Origin: an uncultured Ruminococcus sp.
GTDB lineage: Bacteria > Bacillota > Clostridia > Oscillospirales > Ruminococcaceae
Assembly: GCA_946413815.1 (NCBI GenBank)
Contig: CAMKMD010000006.1
Location: forward strand, 1 to 64,000
DNA length: 64,000 bases
Direction: 5' to 3'
A program made the translations under genes and the position numbers. The notes below the pieces were generated by a model that was not told where the DNA came from, made no database searches, and saw only the letters and a program-made list of their open reading frames with translations. Positions 9,794-18,700 of this stretch are shown here, piece after piece (the stretch's first letter is position 1; each line of letters opens with the position of its first letter).

Positions 9794-10743
9794 TCTTTTG
9801 CAGCCTCCTTTGCTCCGAATACCTTGGTCCTTGTGAGCTGCTCAATATACGGCGTGAGTACATTCATAAGCAGTATGGAGAAGGATACGCCCTCCGGATA
9901 TGAACCGAAACGGCGGATAACAAAGGTTATGATTCCGCATCCGAGGCCGAATACTATTTTTCCCTTTTTGGAAATAGGTGTTGTGGCATAATCTGTAGCC
10001 ATGAAGAATGCTCCGAGGAATACTCCTCCGGCAAGGATCTGTGCTACAGGATCGCAGCCTGCTATCAGGCAGAGCACGAAAAGGCTTCCGATAAAGGAAA
10101 GAGGTGCTGCAAGAGAGATCATCTTTCTTGCTGCAAGATAAAGTCCACCGATGAGAAGTGCAAGTGCACATGTCTCACCGAGACATCCGCCTGTGTTTCC
10201 GAGGAAGAGATCCATCAGCGATGGCTGACCTGCTTCATCTGTACCTATATAAATAAGAGGAGTTGCACTTGAAACAGCATCGGCAGTCTTGTACCAGAAA
10301 GGCTTTACCCAGTTTGTCATAGCCGAGGGGAAACTTACCATGAGAACGATTCGTGCTGTTATAGCCGGATTGGCAAAGTTCTGTCCCAGGCCTCCGAAAA
10401 GCTGTTTTACTATCACTATAGCTGTAAAGCTGCCTATCACTGCCATCCAGAAAGGAAGAGTGACAGGAAGGTTCATTGCCAGGATAAGGCCGGTCACTAC
10501 AGCGGAAAGATCACCAATGGTATTTTCGCGTTTCATAAGCTTACGGCTGAGGAATTCAAATGCAACGCAGCTTACGATACATACAGCTGCAAGTGCAAGC
10601 GCCCTGAGGCCGAAGATCACGCAGCCTGCTATAAATGCCGGCATAAGGGCAAGTATAACATTGAGCATGATATGCGATGTCTTGAGATAGTTCTCGTCGT
10701 GAGGTGACGGAGAAACGACCAGTTTTCTGTTTTCCATACTCAT
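9790..10743 (-). CDS. rnfD: Rnf complex subunit D
   Basis: 317 aa polytopic; SPSPHDENYLKTSHIM; DAVSSATPLIY FMN site; FFMATDYATTP. Confidence 0.95.
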   Translation of the reverse strand: MSMENRKLVVSPSPHDENYLKTSHIMLNVILALMPAFIAGCVIFGLRALALAAVCIVSCVAFEFLSRKLMKRENTIGDLSAVVTGLILAMNLPVTLPFWMAVIGSFTAIVIVKQLFGGLGQNFANPAITARIVLMVSFPSAMTNWVKPFWYKTADAVSSATPLIYIGTDEAGQPSLMDLFLGNTGGCLGETCALALLIGGLYLAARKMISLAAPLSFIGSLFVLCLIAGCDPVAQILAGGVFLGAFFMATDYATTPISKKGKIVFGLGCGIITFVIRRFGSYPEGVSFSILLMNVLTPYIEQLTRTKVFGAKEAAKE

Positions 10744-10747
10744 TACC

Positions 10748-12025
10748 TCACTTTCTCGGGATCAGCATCTTGGCGAGCTGATTGGTCTCTGCCAGTTTTC
10801 TGTTGGCAGGACAGACATAAGTACAGCTTCCGCAGTTCATACAGAGCATGACCTTCAGCTTCTTCAGATCTTCTATATCCTTGATCTTGTATGCACGGTC
10901 TATCTCAGTAGGCATAAGGCCGAGGGGACATACATTGACGCAGCGTCCGCAGCGGATGCAGGCTGTTGTTTTTCTGTCGTCATAGGTCTTGAATGCAAGA
11001 ACCGCATTTGAGGTCTTTACAACAGGCATATCCATATCAGGTATAGACATACCCATCATGGGGCCGCCGCCGATGAGCTTGATGACTTTATCTGTCTCTG
11101 TCTTGCAGAATTCAAGTATCTCACGGAAGGAAGTGCCGATGACAGCTCTTACGTTCTTGGGCTCACCGACAGCATTGCCGTCAATAGTAAGACGGCGTGT
11201 GACAAGAGGCATACCGGTCTTCACATATCTGTACAGGAATGCGATGGTGGATACGTTTATAACGATAACTCCGGTATCAGCCGGGAGAGTTCCTTCCTCT
11301 ACTATACGGCCTGAGGAGTTGTAGATGATGACCTTCTCAGCACCCTGAGGATAAACTGAAGGAAGTGTTATTACATCGATGCCGTCGATCTTAGCTGTAA
11401 GCTCGGTATACCTTGCGATGGCCTCCGGCTTGTTCTCCTCGATCGCCAGCTTTGCTACCTTGATCCCAAGGTACTTCATCACCATTTCGATACCGCCCAT
11501 TACAGATTCTGTATCCTCTGTAAGCTCGCGGTAATCGGCTGTTATGTAGGGCTCACACTCGGCTCCGTTGATAACAAGGGTATCGACCTCGTTCTTGGGG
11601 TTCAGCTTTATGTGTGTCGGGAATCCGGCACCTCCGAGTCCGCAGGAACCGCTTTCACGGACCGCCTTGATGAAGCTCTCCTTATCAGTTACGACGGGCG
11701 GATGCACCTCATCTGATACCGTCTGGAGACCGTCAGTTTCGATCTCGACTGCCTTGCAGACAGCACCCATTGCCGTCTGATAGTCACTTATTGCCGTTAC
11801 TTTGCCGGATACGCCCGAATGAACAGGTACGCTGAACGGAGCATCGCAGTCGCCGATCTTCTGTCCGACAGCAACAGTATCTCCGACCTTAACCAGCGGC
11901 TGACACGGTACGCCCATGTGCATAGACATCGGGATGCGCACCTTTCCCGGTATGGGAAAGTCAACTGTAGCACTGTTTTCCGTATTCTTACGGTGCTTCA
12001 GTTTTATGCCGTTGAGTCTTTTCAT
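10748..12025 (-). CDS. rnfC: Rnf complex subunit C
   Basis: 425 aa; GGAGFPTHIKL, NGAECEPYITAD, CIRCGRCVNVCP and CMNCGSCTYVCP. Confidence 0.96.
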   Translation of the reverse strand: MKRLNGIKLKHRKNTENSATVDFPIPGKVRIPMSMHMGVPCQPLVKVGDTVAVGQKIGDCDAPFSVPVHSGVSGKVTAISDYQTAMGAVCKAVEIETDGLQTVSDEVHPPVVTDKESFIKAVRESGSCGLGGAGFPTHIKLNPKNEVDTLVINGAECEPYITADYRELTEDTESVMGGIEMVMKYLGIKVAKLAIEENKPEAIARYTELTAKIDGIDVITLPSVYPQGAEKVIIYNSSGRIVEEGTLPADTGVIVINVSTIAFLYRYVKTGMPLVTRRLTIDGNAVGEPKNVRAVIGTSFREILEFCKTETDKVIKLIGGGPMMGMSIPDMDMPVVKTSNAVLAFKTYDDRKTTACIRCGRCVNVCPLGLMPTEIDRAYKIKDIEDLKKLKVMLCMNCGSCTYVCPANRKLAETNQLAKMLIPRK

Positions 12026-12079
12026 ATTATTCTCCTCTCCACTTTAGTACTTACTAACGATTTAACCGCAGATATAATT

Positions 12080-12108
12080 ATTATACTATATATCTTCAGA
12101 TAATTCAA
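12080..12108 (-). promoter_or_regulatory. Promoter of rnf operon
   Basis: TTGAAT - 17 nt - TATAAT on minus strand, about 50 nt upstream of rnfC. Confidence 0.65.
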
Positions 12109-12199
12109 GCATTTTTTCGCTTTTTCTTATTTAAATATAATAATGTAACACCGGTAAAATGACAATAAAGGCAAAAAGCTGACAGAAATGTACTTTAAT

Positions 12200-12236
12200 G
12201 CCCCTCCCCTGCCGCATATTGCGGCGGGGAAGGGGC
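12200..12236. terminator. Strong GC-rich hairpin between AraC gene and rnfC
   Basis: GCCCCTCCCCTGCCGCATATTGCGGCGGGGAAGGGGC near-perfect inverted repeat. Confidence 0.55.
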
Positions 12237-12295
12237 TCTATTCTTCGTCTTATTGCGCATATTGATGAATCTGTATGAATCTGAGAAAACAAAAA

Positions 12296-12318
12296 ACCGC
12301 CGTGCTTGAAACGGCGGT
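12296..12318 (-). terminator. Rho-independent terminator of AraC-family gene
   Basis: ACCGCCG...CGGCGGT followed on minus strand by TTTTTTGTTTTC. Confidence 0.8.
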
Positions 12319-12331
12319 CTCGATGTTTATT

Positions 12332-13084
12332 TTATCTTTTAGCAGATCTTCTTGAACCTGACTGCGGGAAATATGTGTCTTTGTATTCCTTCGGCGTCAG
12401 TCCGGTATGTCTGCGGAACTGCTTGATGAAGTAGCTCTGTGAGCTGAAGCTGAGGTGATTGCTTATCTCAAGAGCAGTATAATCAGAGAAGCGAAGCATA
12501 TTCTCAGCTGCTTCTATTTTCTTCTCCATGATATATGAGCTGATGGCAACGCCTGTCTCTGCCTTGAACAGTCTCGATATATAAGGTACGCTGCAGCCTG
12601 CATGAGAAGCTATATCCTGAACAAGAAGCTTATCGTTCAGGTTATCGCTGATATAGTCAAGAATGACTGTCATTGTTCTCGGGTAGATGCGGCCTGTGCT
12701 GATCTGTCTCATCCTCTTGGTAAACTCGATAACGATCTCATAGTAAACTGAGTTGATCTCCTTCTCGTTGGTACAGAGCTCTGCACGCTGGAGATAGGCA
12801 TCACTGAGAGCCTGTGCCTCGTCCTTTGACATACCGCTTGAGGAGCAGTAACGTGTAAGAAGGGCGATAGTAACTACCAGATGATACTTCAGATCCTTGA
12901 GGTGATCTTCGCAGAGTTTGCCGAATCCATCCTCTCCGAGAGGGGCGAAGAGGGTTTTTACGGTCTCCAGATTACCGGAACATACACCTTTGCAGAATGC
13001 CAGTTCCCTTTCGATCGGAGCAAGATCTTCAGCAGTGTTGTTCACACCGGAACGGCAAGATCTTACTGTTGAATTATTTTTCAT
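12332..13084 (-). CDS. AraC-family transcriptional regulator
   Basis: 250 aa; C-terminal double HTH (LLVQDIASHAGCSVPYISRLFKAETGVAISSYIMEKKIEAAENMLRFSDYTALEISNHLSFSSQSYFIKQFRRHTGLTPKEY). Confidence 0.9.
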   Translation of the reverse strand: MKNNSTVRSCRSGVNNTAEDLAPIERELAFCKGVCSGNLETVKTLFAPLGEDGFGKLCEDHLKDLKYHLVVTIALLTRYCSSSGMSKDEAQALSDAYLQRAELCTNEKEINSVYYEIVIEFTKRMRQISTGRIYPRTMTVILDYISDNLNDKLLVQDIASHAGCSVPYISRLFKAETGVAISSYIMEKKIEAAENMLRFSDYTALEISNHLSFSSQSYFIKQFRRHTGLTPKEYKDTYFPQSGSRRSAKR

Positions 13085-13258
13085 ACTATACCTCCTGTGA
13101 TTTGTATATGTATATTTTACACCTTGTTTTAGTATGATTCAACCCCAAAATTGAATTTTTAGTGCCGAAAATGAAGAAAACCTATTGCAATTAGAGTAAT
13201 ATTATGATATATTATTAAATGTATGATAGTAAATACTTATCCCGTAGGAGGTGATACC

Positions 13259-15487
13259 GTGAAGAATCATATTGATATCGGCATCATAACTGCACAGGCA
13301 GCTGATTCTGAACAGCGTCAGATTTTATGCGGTATCATCGGAGAAGCTCAGAAGCTGGGAATGAATTCCATCGTTCTTTCCAACATCTACAATTCTTCTG
13401 AATATTTTGCCGATGTTGAAGTAGAGAACCGTATCTATGATCAGATACTTTCAAAGCAGCTCGACGGTATCATCCTTACGGCTGAATCCTTCCTCAATCA
13501 GGAGCTACAGGCGCGTATCAACGGTCTTCTTAAGCAGAGAAGCGATATCCCGGTCATTGTAACCGGAGCCGAGATAGAGGGATTTGAGTGCATAAACAAT
13601 GATGTCCGCGCCGATACAAAAGATATCATCGATCATCTTATCGAAGCACACAGCTTCTCCAGGATCGATTTTCTCACAGGTCCGGCTGAATATGATACCT
13701 CCATCCTCAGAGCCGAAGGATATAAGGATTCACTGTGCGCCCACGGTATACCATTCAGGGAGAACAGGGTAATTTACGGAGATTTCTGGATGAACTCAGG
13801 TGAGAAGCTTGCCGACGAATACATAAGCGGAAAACGACCGCTTCCGGAGGCTGTTGCCTGTGCAAATGACTACATGGCATACGGCCTTTGTGACAGGCTT
13901 ATGGAGAACGGTATCAGTATACCTGACAAGGTGACAGTTACCGGATATGAATATATCGGTTCAAGGTGCTATCATAACCCTATACTGACAACCTATCAGC
14001 GAAACAGAACTGCGCTAGGCGCCCGGGCTGCTTCCATTATCTACAGCAGGATCACGGGAAAACAGACTTCTCTTCCGGATATCAGCGGGCACATCGTGCT
14101 CGGCGACAGCTGTGCCTGCTGTGCAGATGATACTACTCTTTGTGCAGAGCTTTCGGCCATCCGAAGAGAGATGTTTTTCAGCCGGATGAACCTCACCGGA
14201 AACTTTGAGCAGCAGCTGACCATCTGCCGTTCTGTAAGCGATTATGTGGGTGTATTGCAGGAATTCGTCTATCTGATACGTGATATCAGGGGGCTGTATC
14301 TTTGCCTGCACGACAACTGGTGTAGCATGGAGCAGACTAAAGATCCCATGTCAGCAGAAACTGGTGACTCCATGATATGCTATACTATCATGCGTCCTGA
14401 CGGCAACTGTCCGAAGCCCGTCGTATTCCGCACTCTTGAAGAATTGCCGCCTGTTATCTGCCAGACAGACAAGGAGCTTGTATTGTATAACTGCCCTATA
14501 TTCTTTTCGGGCAAGTATTTCGGATATTTCATCCTGCAGTATGACCACGCGGACAGCTATGATATCATATTCCGGGACTGGCTGAAAACAGCTGCAAGCG
14601 CTCTTGAACTCCTGCGAATGAAGAATGACATCAACACGCTGCTTGAGTGCCGTGATCTTTCCGTTCAGCATGACTCAACTACGGGTATGCTTAACGAAAA
14701 GGGGCTTGAAAACGAGCTGCGCCTTATGCTGAGCAGAAATCCGGACGATCAGTCAATTGCGTTTGTTCTTATACGTACTGCAGCCTTTACAGATGACATC
14801 AATATAGATTCAAAAAGAGCAGGAATAGAACTCGACCGCAAGATCGCTTCTATCCTGACTTCACAATGCAGCATTTCCGATCTGTGCGGAAAGATCGCTG
14901 ACAAGACCTATGCTTTCATCAGGACTTCATTAAAAGGCGAAGATGACTTCAGGATGCTGCCCGACAGGATCTCCACTCTTATTGTATACTCGGAGCAGTA
15001 CCGTGAAAACTTCGGCCATGATTCTGTTATTATGTGCAGCCGGCAGTGCTGTACAAAGGACTTTGACTATAATACCATTCTCAGGGAACTGCTGGATGAA
15101 GCTGATGACAGGCTGTATACAAGCTCACTCCTTCACAGGAATCCCTATTACTCCGTATACTCCGGAGTGAGGGAGCTTATCTACAGCACCCCCTCCATAG
15201 ATCACAACTCGGCAGAAATATGCAGATCGCTGACTCATAGTGAGGGTTATTTCCGCTCTGTATATAAGGAGCTGTTTGGCATCAGCTTCCATCAGGACCT
15301 TATCAGGAGCCGAATCTCACTGGCTAAATACCTTATACTCACCTCTTCCATGAGCATAGAGATGATCGCGGAAAGCTGCGGTTATGTTGATACAAAACAT
15401 TTTTACCATCAGTTTCGGAAACTGACGGGAGTAAGTCCGAGAAAATACAAGCTCTCGGATCCTTCCGTAAACATAAAGGAGGGTTGA
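13259..15487 (+). CDS. LacI-like periplasmic-binding sensor + degenerate GGDEF-like domain + AraC HTH regulator
   Basis: GTG at 13259 preceded by TAGGAGGTGATACC (track start 13223 lacks an RBS). PBP1-like N-terminus, GGDEF-like DSTTGMLNEKGLENEL...ISDLCGKIADKTYAFI, then AraC HTH (SEGYFRSVYKELFGISFHQDLIRSRISLAKYLIL...ESCGYVDTKHFYHQFRKLTGVSPRKY). Confidence 0.85.
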   Translation: MKNHIDIGIITAQAADSEQRQILCGIIGEAQKLGMNSIVLSNIYNSSEYFADVEVENRIYDQILSKQLDGIILTAESFLNQELQARINGLLKQRSDIPVIVTGAEIEGFECINNDVRADTKDIIDHLIEAHSFSRIDFLTGPAEYDTSILRAEGYKDSLCAHGIPFRENRVIYGDFWMNSGEKLADEYISGKRPLPEAVACANDYMAYGLCDRLMENGISIPDKVTVTGYEYIGSRCYHNPILTTYQRNRTALGARAASIIYSRITGKQTSLPDISGHIVLGDSCACCADDTTLCAELSAIRREMFFSRMNLTGNFEQQLTICRSVSDYVGVLQEFVYLIRDIRGLYLCLHDNWCSMEQTKDPMSAETGDSMICYTIMRPDGNCPKPVVFRTLEELPPVICQTDKELVLYNCPIFFSGKYFGYFILQYDHADSYDIIFRDWLKTAASALELLRMKNDINTLLECRDLSVQHDSTTGMLNEKGLENELRLMLSRNPDDQSIAFVLIRTAAFTDDINIDSKRAGIELDRKIASILTSQCSISDLCGKIADKTYAFIRTSLKGEDDFRMLPDRISTLIVYSEQYRENFGHDSVIMCSRQCCTKDFDYNTILRELLDEADDRLYTSSLLHRNPYYSVYSGVRELIYSTPSIDHNSAEICRSLTHSEGYFRSVYKELFGISFHQDLIRSRISLAKYLILTSSMSIEMIAESCGYVDTKHFYHQFRKLTGVSPRKYKLSDPSVNIKEG

Positions 15488-15488
15488 T

Positions 15489-16031
15489 ATGGAACTCAGA
15501 CCTATAAAAAGAGGAACTATAGACGAAAAGAATGCTGAGGAGGTCAATATAGAAGCCTTCCCGGAAAACGAATATGTCCCTGTATCCGACCTGCTCAATT
15601 CAGTAGAGAATGGTGATATGGATATGCTGGCCATATATACGGAATACGGGTTTTCAGGCTTCCTGATGACCAGAAAGTGGACAGACTTCATATATCTGTG
15701 CTTTTTTGCAGTAAAGAAGGAACTCAGGAACAAGGGCATCGGTTCTGAAACGCTACGTAAGCTGAAGGAATACTATAACGGACTTGAGATCACCGTGGAC
15801 TACGAAGCGCCTGATGAGAGCTGCGACAACAACGAGCAGAGGATAAGTAGACGAGGTTTCTATAAGCGTTGCGGATTCCATGTGACCGGCTGGTACCAGT
15901 ACTACATGGACTGTGAGTTTGAGATTGCAAGCACTCAGGTGCCGTTCAACAAGGAATCATTTGAAGCGCTCAACGCCTTCATACATTCAAGGGTGCCTGA
16001 GTTTGACCCGCATCTATACCGTAAAGACTGA
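15489..16031 (+). CDS. GNAT-family N-acetyltransferase
   Basis: 180 aa; FFAVKKELRNKGIGSETLRKLKEYY acetyl-CoA binding motif; starts 1 nt after the upstream stop. Confidence 0.85.
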   Translation: MELRPIKRGTIDEKNAEEVNIEAFPENEYVPVSDLLNSVENGDMDMLAIYTEYGFSGFLMTRKWTDFIYLCFFAVKKELRNKGIGSETLRKLKEYYNGLEITVDYEAPDESCDNNEQRISRRGFYKRCGFHVTGWYQYYMDCEFEIASTQVPFNKESFEALNAFIHSRVPEFDPHLYRKD

Positions 16032-16032
16032 A

Positions 16033-16067
16033 AAACCGGACAGATACATAAGGTATCTGTCCGGTTT
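16033..16067. terminator. Bidirectional Rho-independent terminator between convergent genes
   Basis: 15-bp perfect inverted repeat AAACCGGACAGATAC/GTATCTGTCCGGTTT. Confidence 0.85.
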
Positions 16068-16080
16068 GTTTTGCACAGAA

Positions 16081-16221
16081 CTATTCTTTTCGGCAGCCGC
16101 TGCACTTTGAACAGTCACCGCAGCAGGAGTTTCCGTTTTTACGCGACCGGATGATCTGTCTGACAGCCAGCAGTACAGACAGCACTATCAGTATAACGAG
16201 GATGATATCAAGCCGGCTCAT
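16081..16221 (-). CDS. FeoB-associated Cys-rich membrane protein
   Basis: 46 aa MSRLDIILVILIVLSVLLAVRQIIRSRKNGNSCCGDCSKCSGCRKE; ATGA overlap with feoB stop; track start at 16302 is too long. Confidence 0.85.
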   Translation of the reverse strand: MSRLDIILVILIVLSVLLAVRQIIRSRKNGNSCCGDCSKCSGCRKE

Positions 16222-18554
16222 AACAGTTGTCCTATCAGATTGACTATTGTGGCTGCCGCCCATGCTACGATACACTGCCATACAACAACGAACAATGCCC
16301 ATTTTTTTCCAAGCTCACGCTTTATGGCAGCTATCGCTGCTACGCATGGTGTATAGAGGAGAGAGAATACAAGCAGTGCAGCTGCACCGGATGTAGTAAG
16401 CGCGTCAGCAACTCCTCCTGCAAAGAGGATTTCAAGAGTTGACACAACGCTCTCCTTAGCCATGAAACCGCTTATAAGAGCTGTTACTATACGCCAGTCC
16501 GCCAGTCCGGCAGGCTTCATGAGTGGAGCGATCATGCCGGCAAATGCCGCAAGCATACTGTCCTTTGAATCTGTTACTATATTGAGACGGAAATCGAAGC
16601 TCTGGAGGAACCACACAACGATGGTGGCTATAAGTATGACTGAAAACGCTCTCTGGAGGAAATCCTTTGCCTTATCCCAGAGAAGACGGGCAACATTGAT
16701 AAAGCCGGGAAGACGGTAATTCGGGAGCTCCATTACAAATGGTACTGCGTCACCTCTGAACTTTGTATTCCTGTAGAGAAGAGCAGCAAGTATGCCGGTC
16801 ACTATACCGAGGAGGTAGAGACCCGTCATTATGAATGCTCCCCTTCCCGGGAAGAATACGCTTACAAAAAAACCGTATATCGGAAGCTTTGCTGTACAGC
16901 TCATGAAAGGGGTAAGAAGTATTGTCATCTTTCGGTCGCGCTCACTGGGCATTGTGCGGGTGGACATGACTGCGGGAACAGTACAGCCGAAGCCGATAAG
17001 AAGCGGCACTATGCTCCGTCCGGAAAGGCCTATCTTACGGAGCAGCTTGTCCATGAAGAAAGCAACTCTTGCTATATACCCGCTGTCCTCGAGCAGAGAA
17101 AGGAAGAAAAACAGTGTGACGATTATAGGGAGGAAGCTGAGAACACTGCCGACTCCGGTAAAGATGCCGTCAATGATAAGACCGTGGATGACATCGTTGA
17201 CACCGGCTGAAGCAAGGCCGCGGTCAGCAGCTGCTGTGAGCTTGTCTATGCCTGATTCGAGCAGAGACTGCATCCATGCACCTATGACATTGAAGGTGAG
17301 AAAGAATACAAGCGCCATAATAAGTATAAAGGCAGGAATAGCCGTATACTTGCCGGTCAGAATCTTGTCGATATGACGGCTGCGGATATGTTCCTTGCTT
17401 TCATGCGGACGTATTACTGTGTCCCGACAGACACGGTGTATGTATGAAAAGCGCATATCCGCTATAGCTGCGCTTCTGTCAAGCTTTCGCTCCTTCTCCA
17501 TCTGCAGAACGATATGCTCAACCATCTCGGTCTCATTCTGTTCAAGCGAAAGCTGTTTCAGGACAAGCGGATCTCCTTCTATGACCTTGCTTGCTGCAAA
17601 TCGGACGGGCAGTCCTGCTGCTTTGGCGTGGTCATCTATAAGGTGGCTGATAGCATGAAGGCAGCGATGAACTGCTCCTCCGTTCTCTGTGGCATCACAG
17701 TAATCCTGCTCGACAGGCCTTTCCTGATAATGCGCGATATGGATGGCATGGTCGATTAGCTCGTCAACACCAGAATTCTTCGCGGCGGATATGGGAACTA
17801 CGGGAACACCGAGCATCTTTTCCATAGCGTTGACATCAACAGAACCGCCGTTTGCGGTAAGCTCGTCCATCATATTCAAAGCCACTACCATAGGGATATC
17901 CATTTCAAGAAGCTGCATGGTCAGGTACAGATTTCTTTCGATATTGGTAGCGTCAACTATGTTTATGATAGCATGAGGCTTCTCGTCAAGGACGAAGTTT
18001 CGTGATACTATCTCTTCACTGCTGTAGGGTGACATAGAATATATTCCCGGCAGATCGGTCACAAGGGTATCGTGGTGTCCTGTTATCTCACCGTCCTTGC
18101 GGTCGACTGTAACTCCGGGGAAATTTCCAACGTGCTGGTTGGAACCGGTAAGGCGGTTGAAAAGGGTCGTCTTGCCGCAGTTCTGATTGCCTACAAGTGC
18201 AAACTTCATTACAGTACCGTCAGGGAGCGGATTGCCGCTGCCCTTGGGGTGGAACTTGCCGCCCTCACCAAGTCCGGGATGCTCTGTTTTACGCTTCTTC
18301 CGGATGTCTGAATGAACAGCTGATGAAGTTTCGACAGGCTCTACCATGATCTTTTCGGCATCAGCAATCCGAAGTGTAAGCTCATATCCTCTGATCTGAA
18401 GCTCCATAGGATCGCCCATAGGAGCGTACTTAACGACCTTGACTTCCGCTCCGGGTATTATACCCATATCGAGAAAATGCTGTCGCAGTGCGCCTTCACC
18501 GCCGACCTCCAGGACAGATGCTGACTTTCCGATCTCAAGTTCCTTAAGATTCAT
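16218..18554 (-). CDS. feoB: FeoA-FeoB fusion ferrous iron transporter
   Basis: FeoA-like N-terminus (LRQHFLDMGIIPGAEVKVVKYAPMGDPMELQIRGYELTLRIADAEKI), then G1 GNQNCGKTTLFNRLTG, GNFPGVTVDRKDG, DLPGIYS and FeoB gate domains. Start at 18554 chosen for its RBS. Confidence 0.93.
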   Translation of the reverse strand: MNLKELEIGKSASVLEVGGEGALRQHFLDMGIIPGAEVKVVKYAPMGDPMELQIRGYELTLRIADAEKIMVEPVETSSAVHSDIRKKRKTEHPGLGEGGKFHPKGSGNPLPDGTVMKFALVGNQNCGKTTLFNRLTGSNQHVGNFPGVTVDRKDGEITGHHDTLVTDLPGIYSMSPYSSEEIVSRNFVLDEKPHAIINIVDATNIERNLYLTMQLLEMDIPMVVALNMMDELTANGGSVDVNAMEKMLGVPVVPISAAKNSGVDELIDHAIHIAHYQERPVEQDYCDATENGGAVHRCLHAISHLIDDHAKAAGLPVRFAASKVIEGDPLVLKQLSLEQNETEMVEHIVLQMEKERKLDRSAAIADMRFSYIHRVCRDTVIRPHESKEHIRSRHIDKILTGKYTAIPAFILIMALVFFLTFNVIGAWMQSLLESGIDKLTAAADRGLASAGVNDVIHGLIIDGIFTGVGSVLSFLPIIVTLFFFLSLLEDSGYIARVAFFMDKLLRKIGLSGRSIVPLLIGFGCTVPAVMSTRTMPSERDRKMTILLTPFMSCTAKLPIYGFFVSVFFPGRGAFIMTGLYLLGIVTGILAALLYRNTKFRGDAVPFVMELPNYRLPGFINVARLLWDKAKDFLQRAFSVILIATIVVWFLQSFDFRLNIVTDSKDSMLAAFAGMIAPLMKPAGLADWRIVTALISGFMAKESVVSTLEILFAGGVADALTTSGAAALLVFSLLYTPCVAAIAAIKRELGKKWALFVVVWQCIVAWAAATIVNLIGQLL

Positions 18555-18575
18555 ATTTCTTCCTTTCAAAACTAC

Positions 18576-18611
18576 AAAGATCCCCGCCGGCACATCCGAC
18601 TGGGGATCTTT
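18576..18611. promoter_or_regulatory. Hairpin in feoAB leader (possible attenuator)
   Basis: 10-bp perfect inverted repeat AAAGATCCCC/GGGGATCTTT between promoter and RBS. Confidence 0.5.
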
Positions 18612-18649
18612 TTATACTTTATACCGGTTTGTTTTACTACGCTAATGTT

Positions 18650-18678
18650 ATTGTAGCACAAGCATACTTATTTGTCAA
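18650..18678 (-). promoter_or_regulatory. Promoter of feoAB
   Basis: TTGACA - 17 nt - TACAAT on minus strand. Confidence 0.75.
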
Positions 18679-18700
18679 CACCGATATTATTGTAACTTAT

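Noticed and set aside
7121-12103. Plus-strand ORFs over rnf genes
   Set aside because: Antisense to well-recognised rnf genes; no family motifs.
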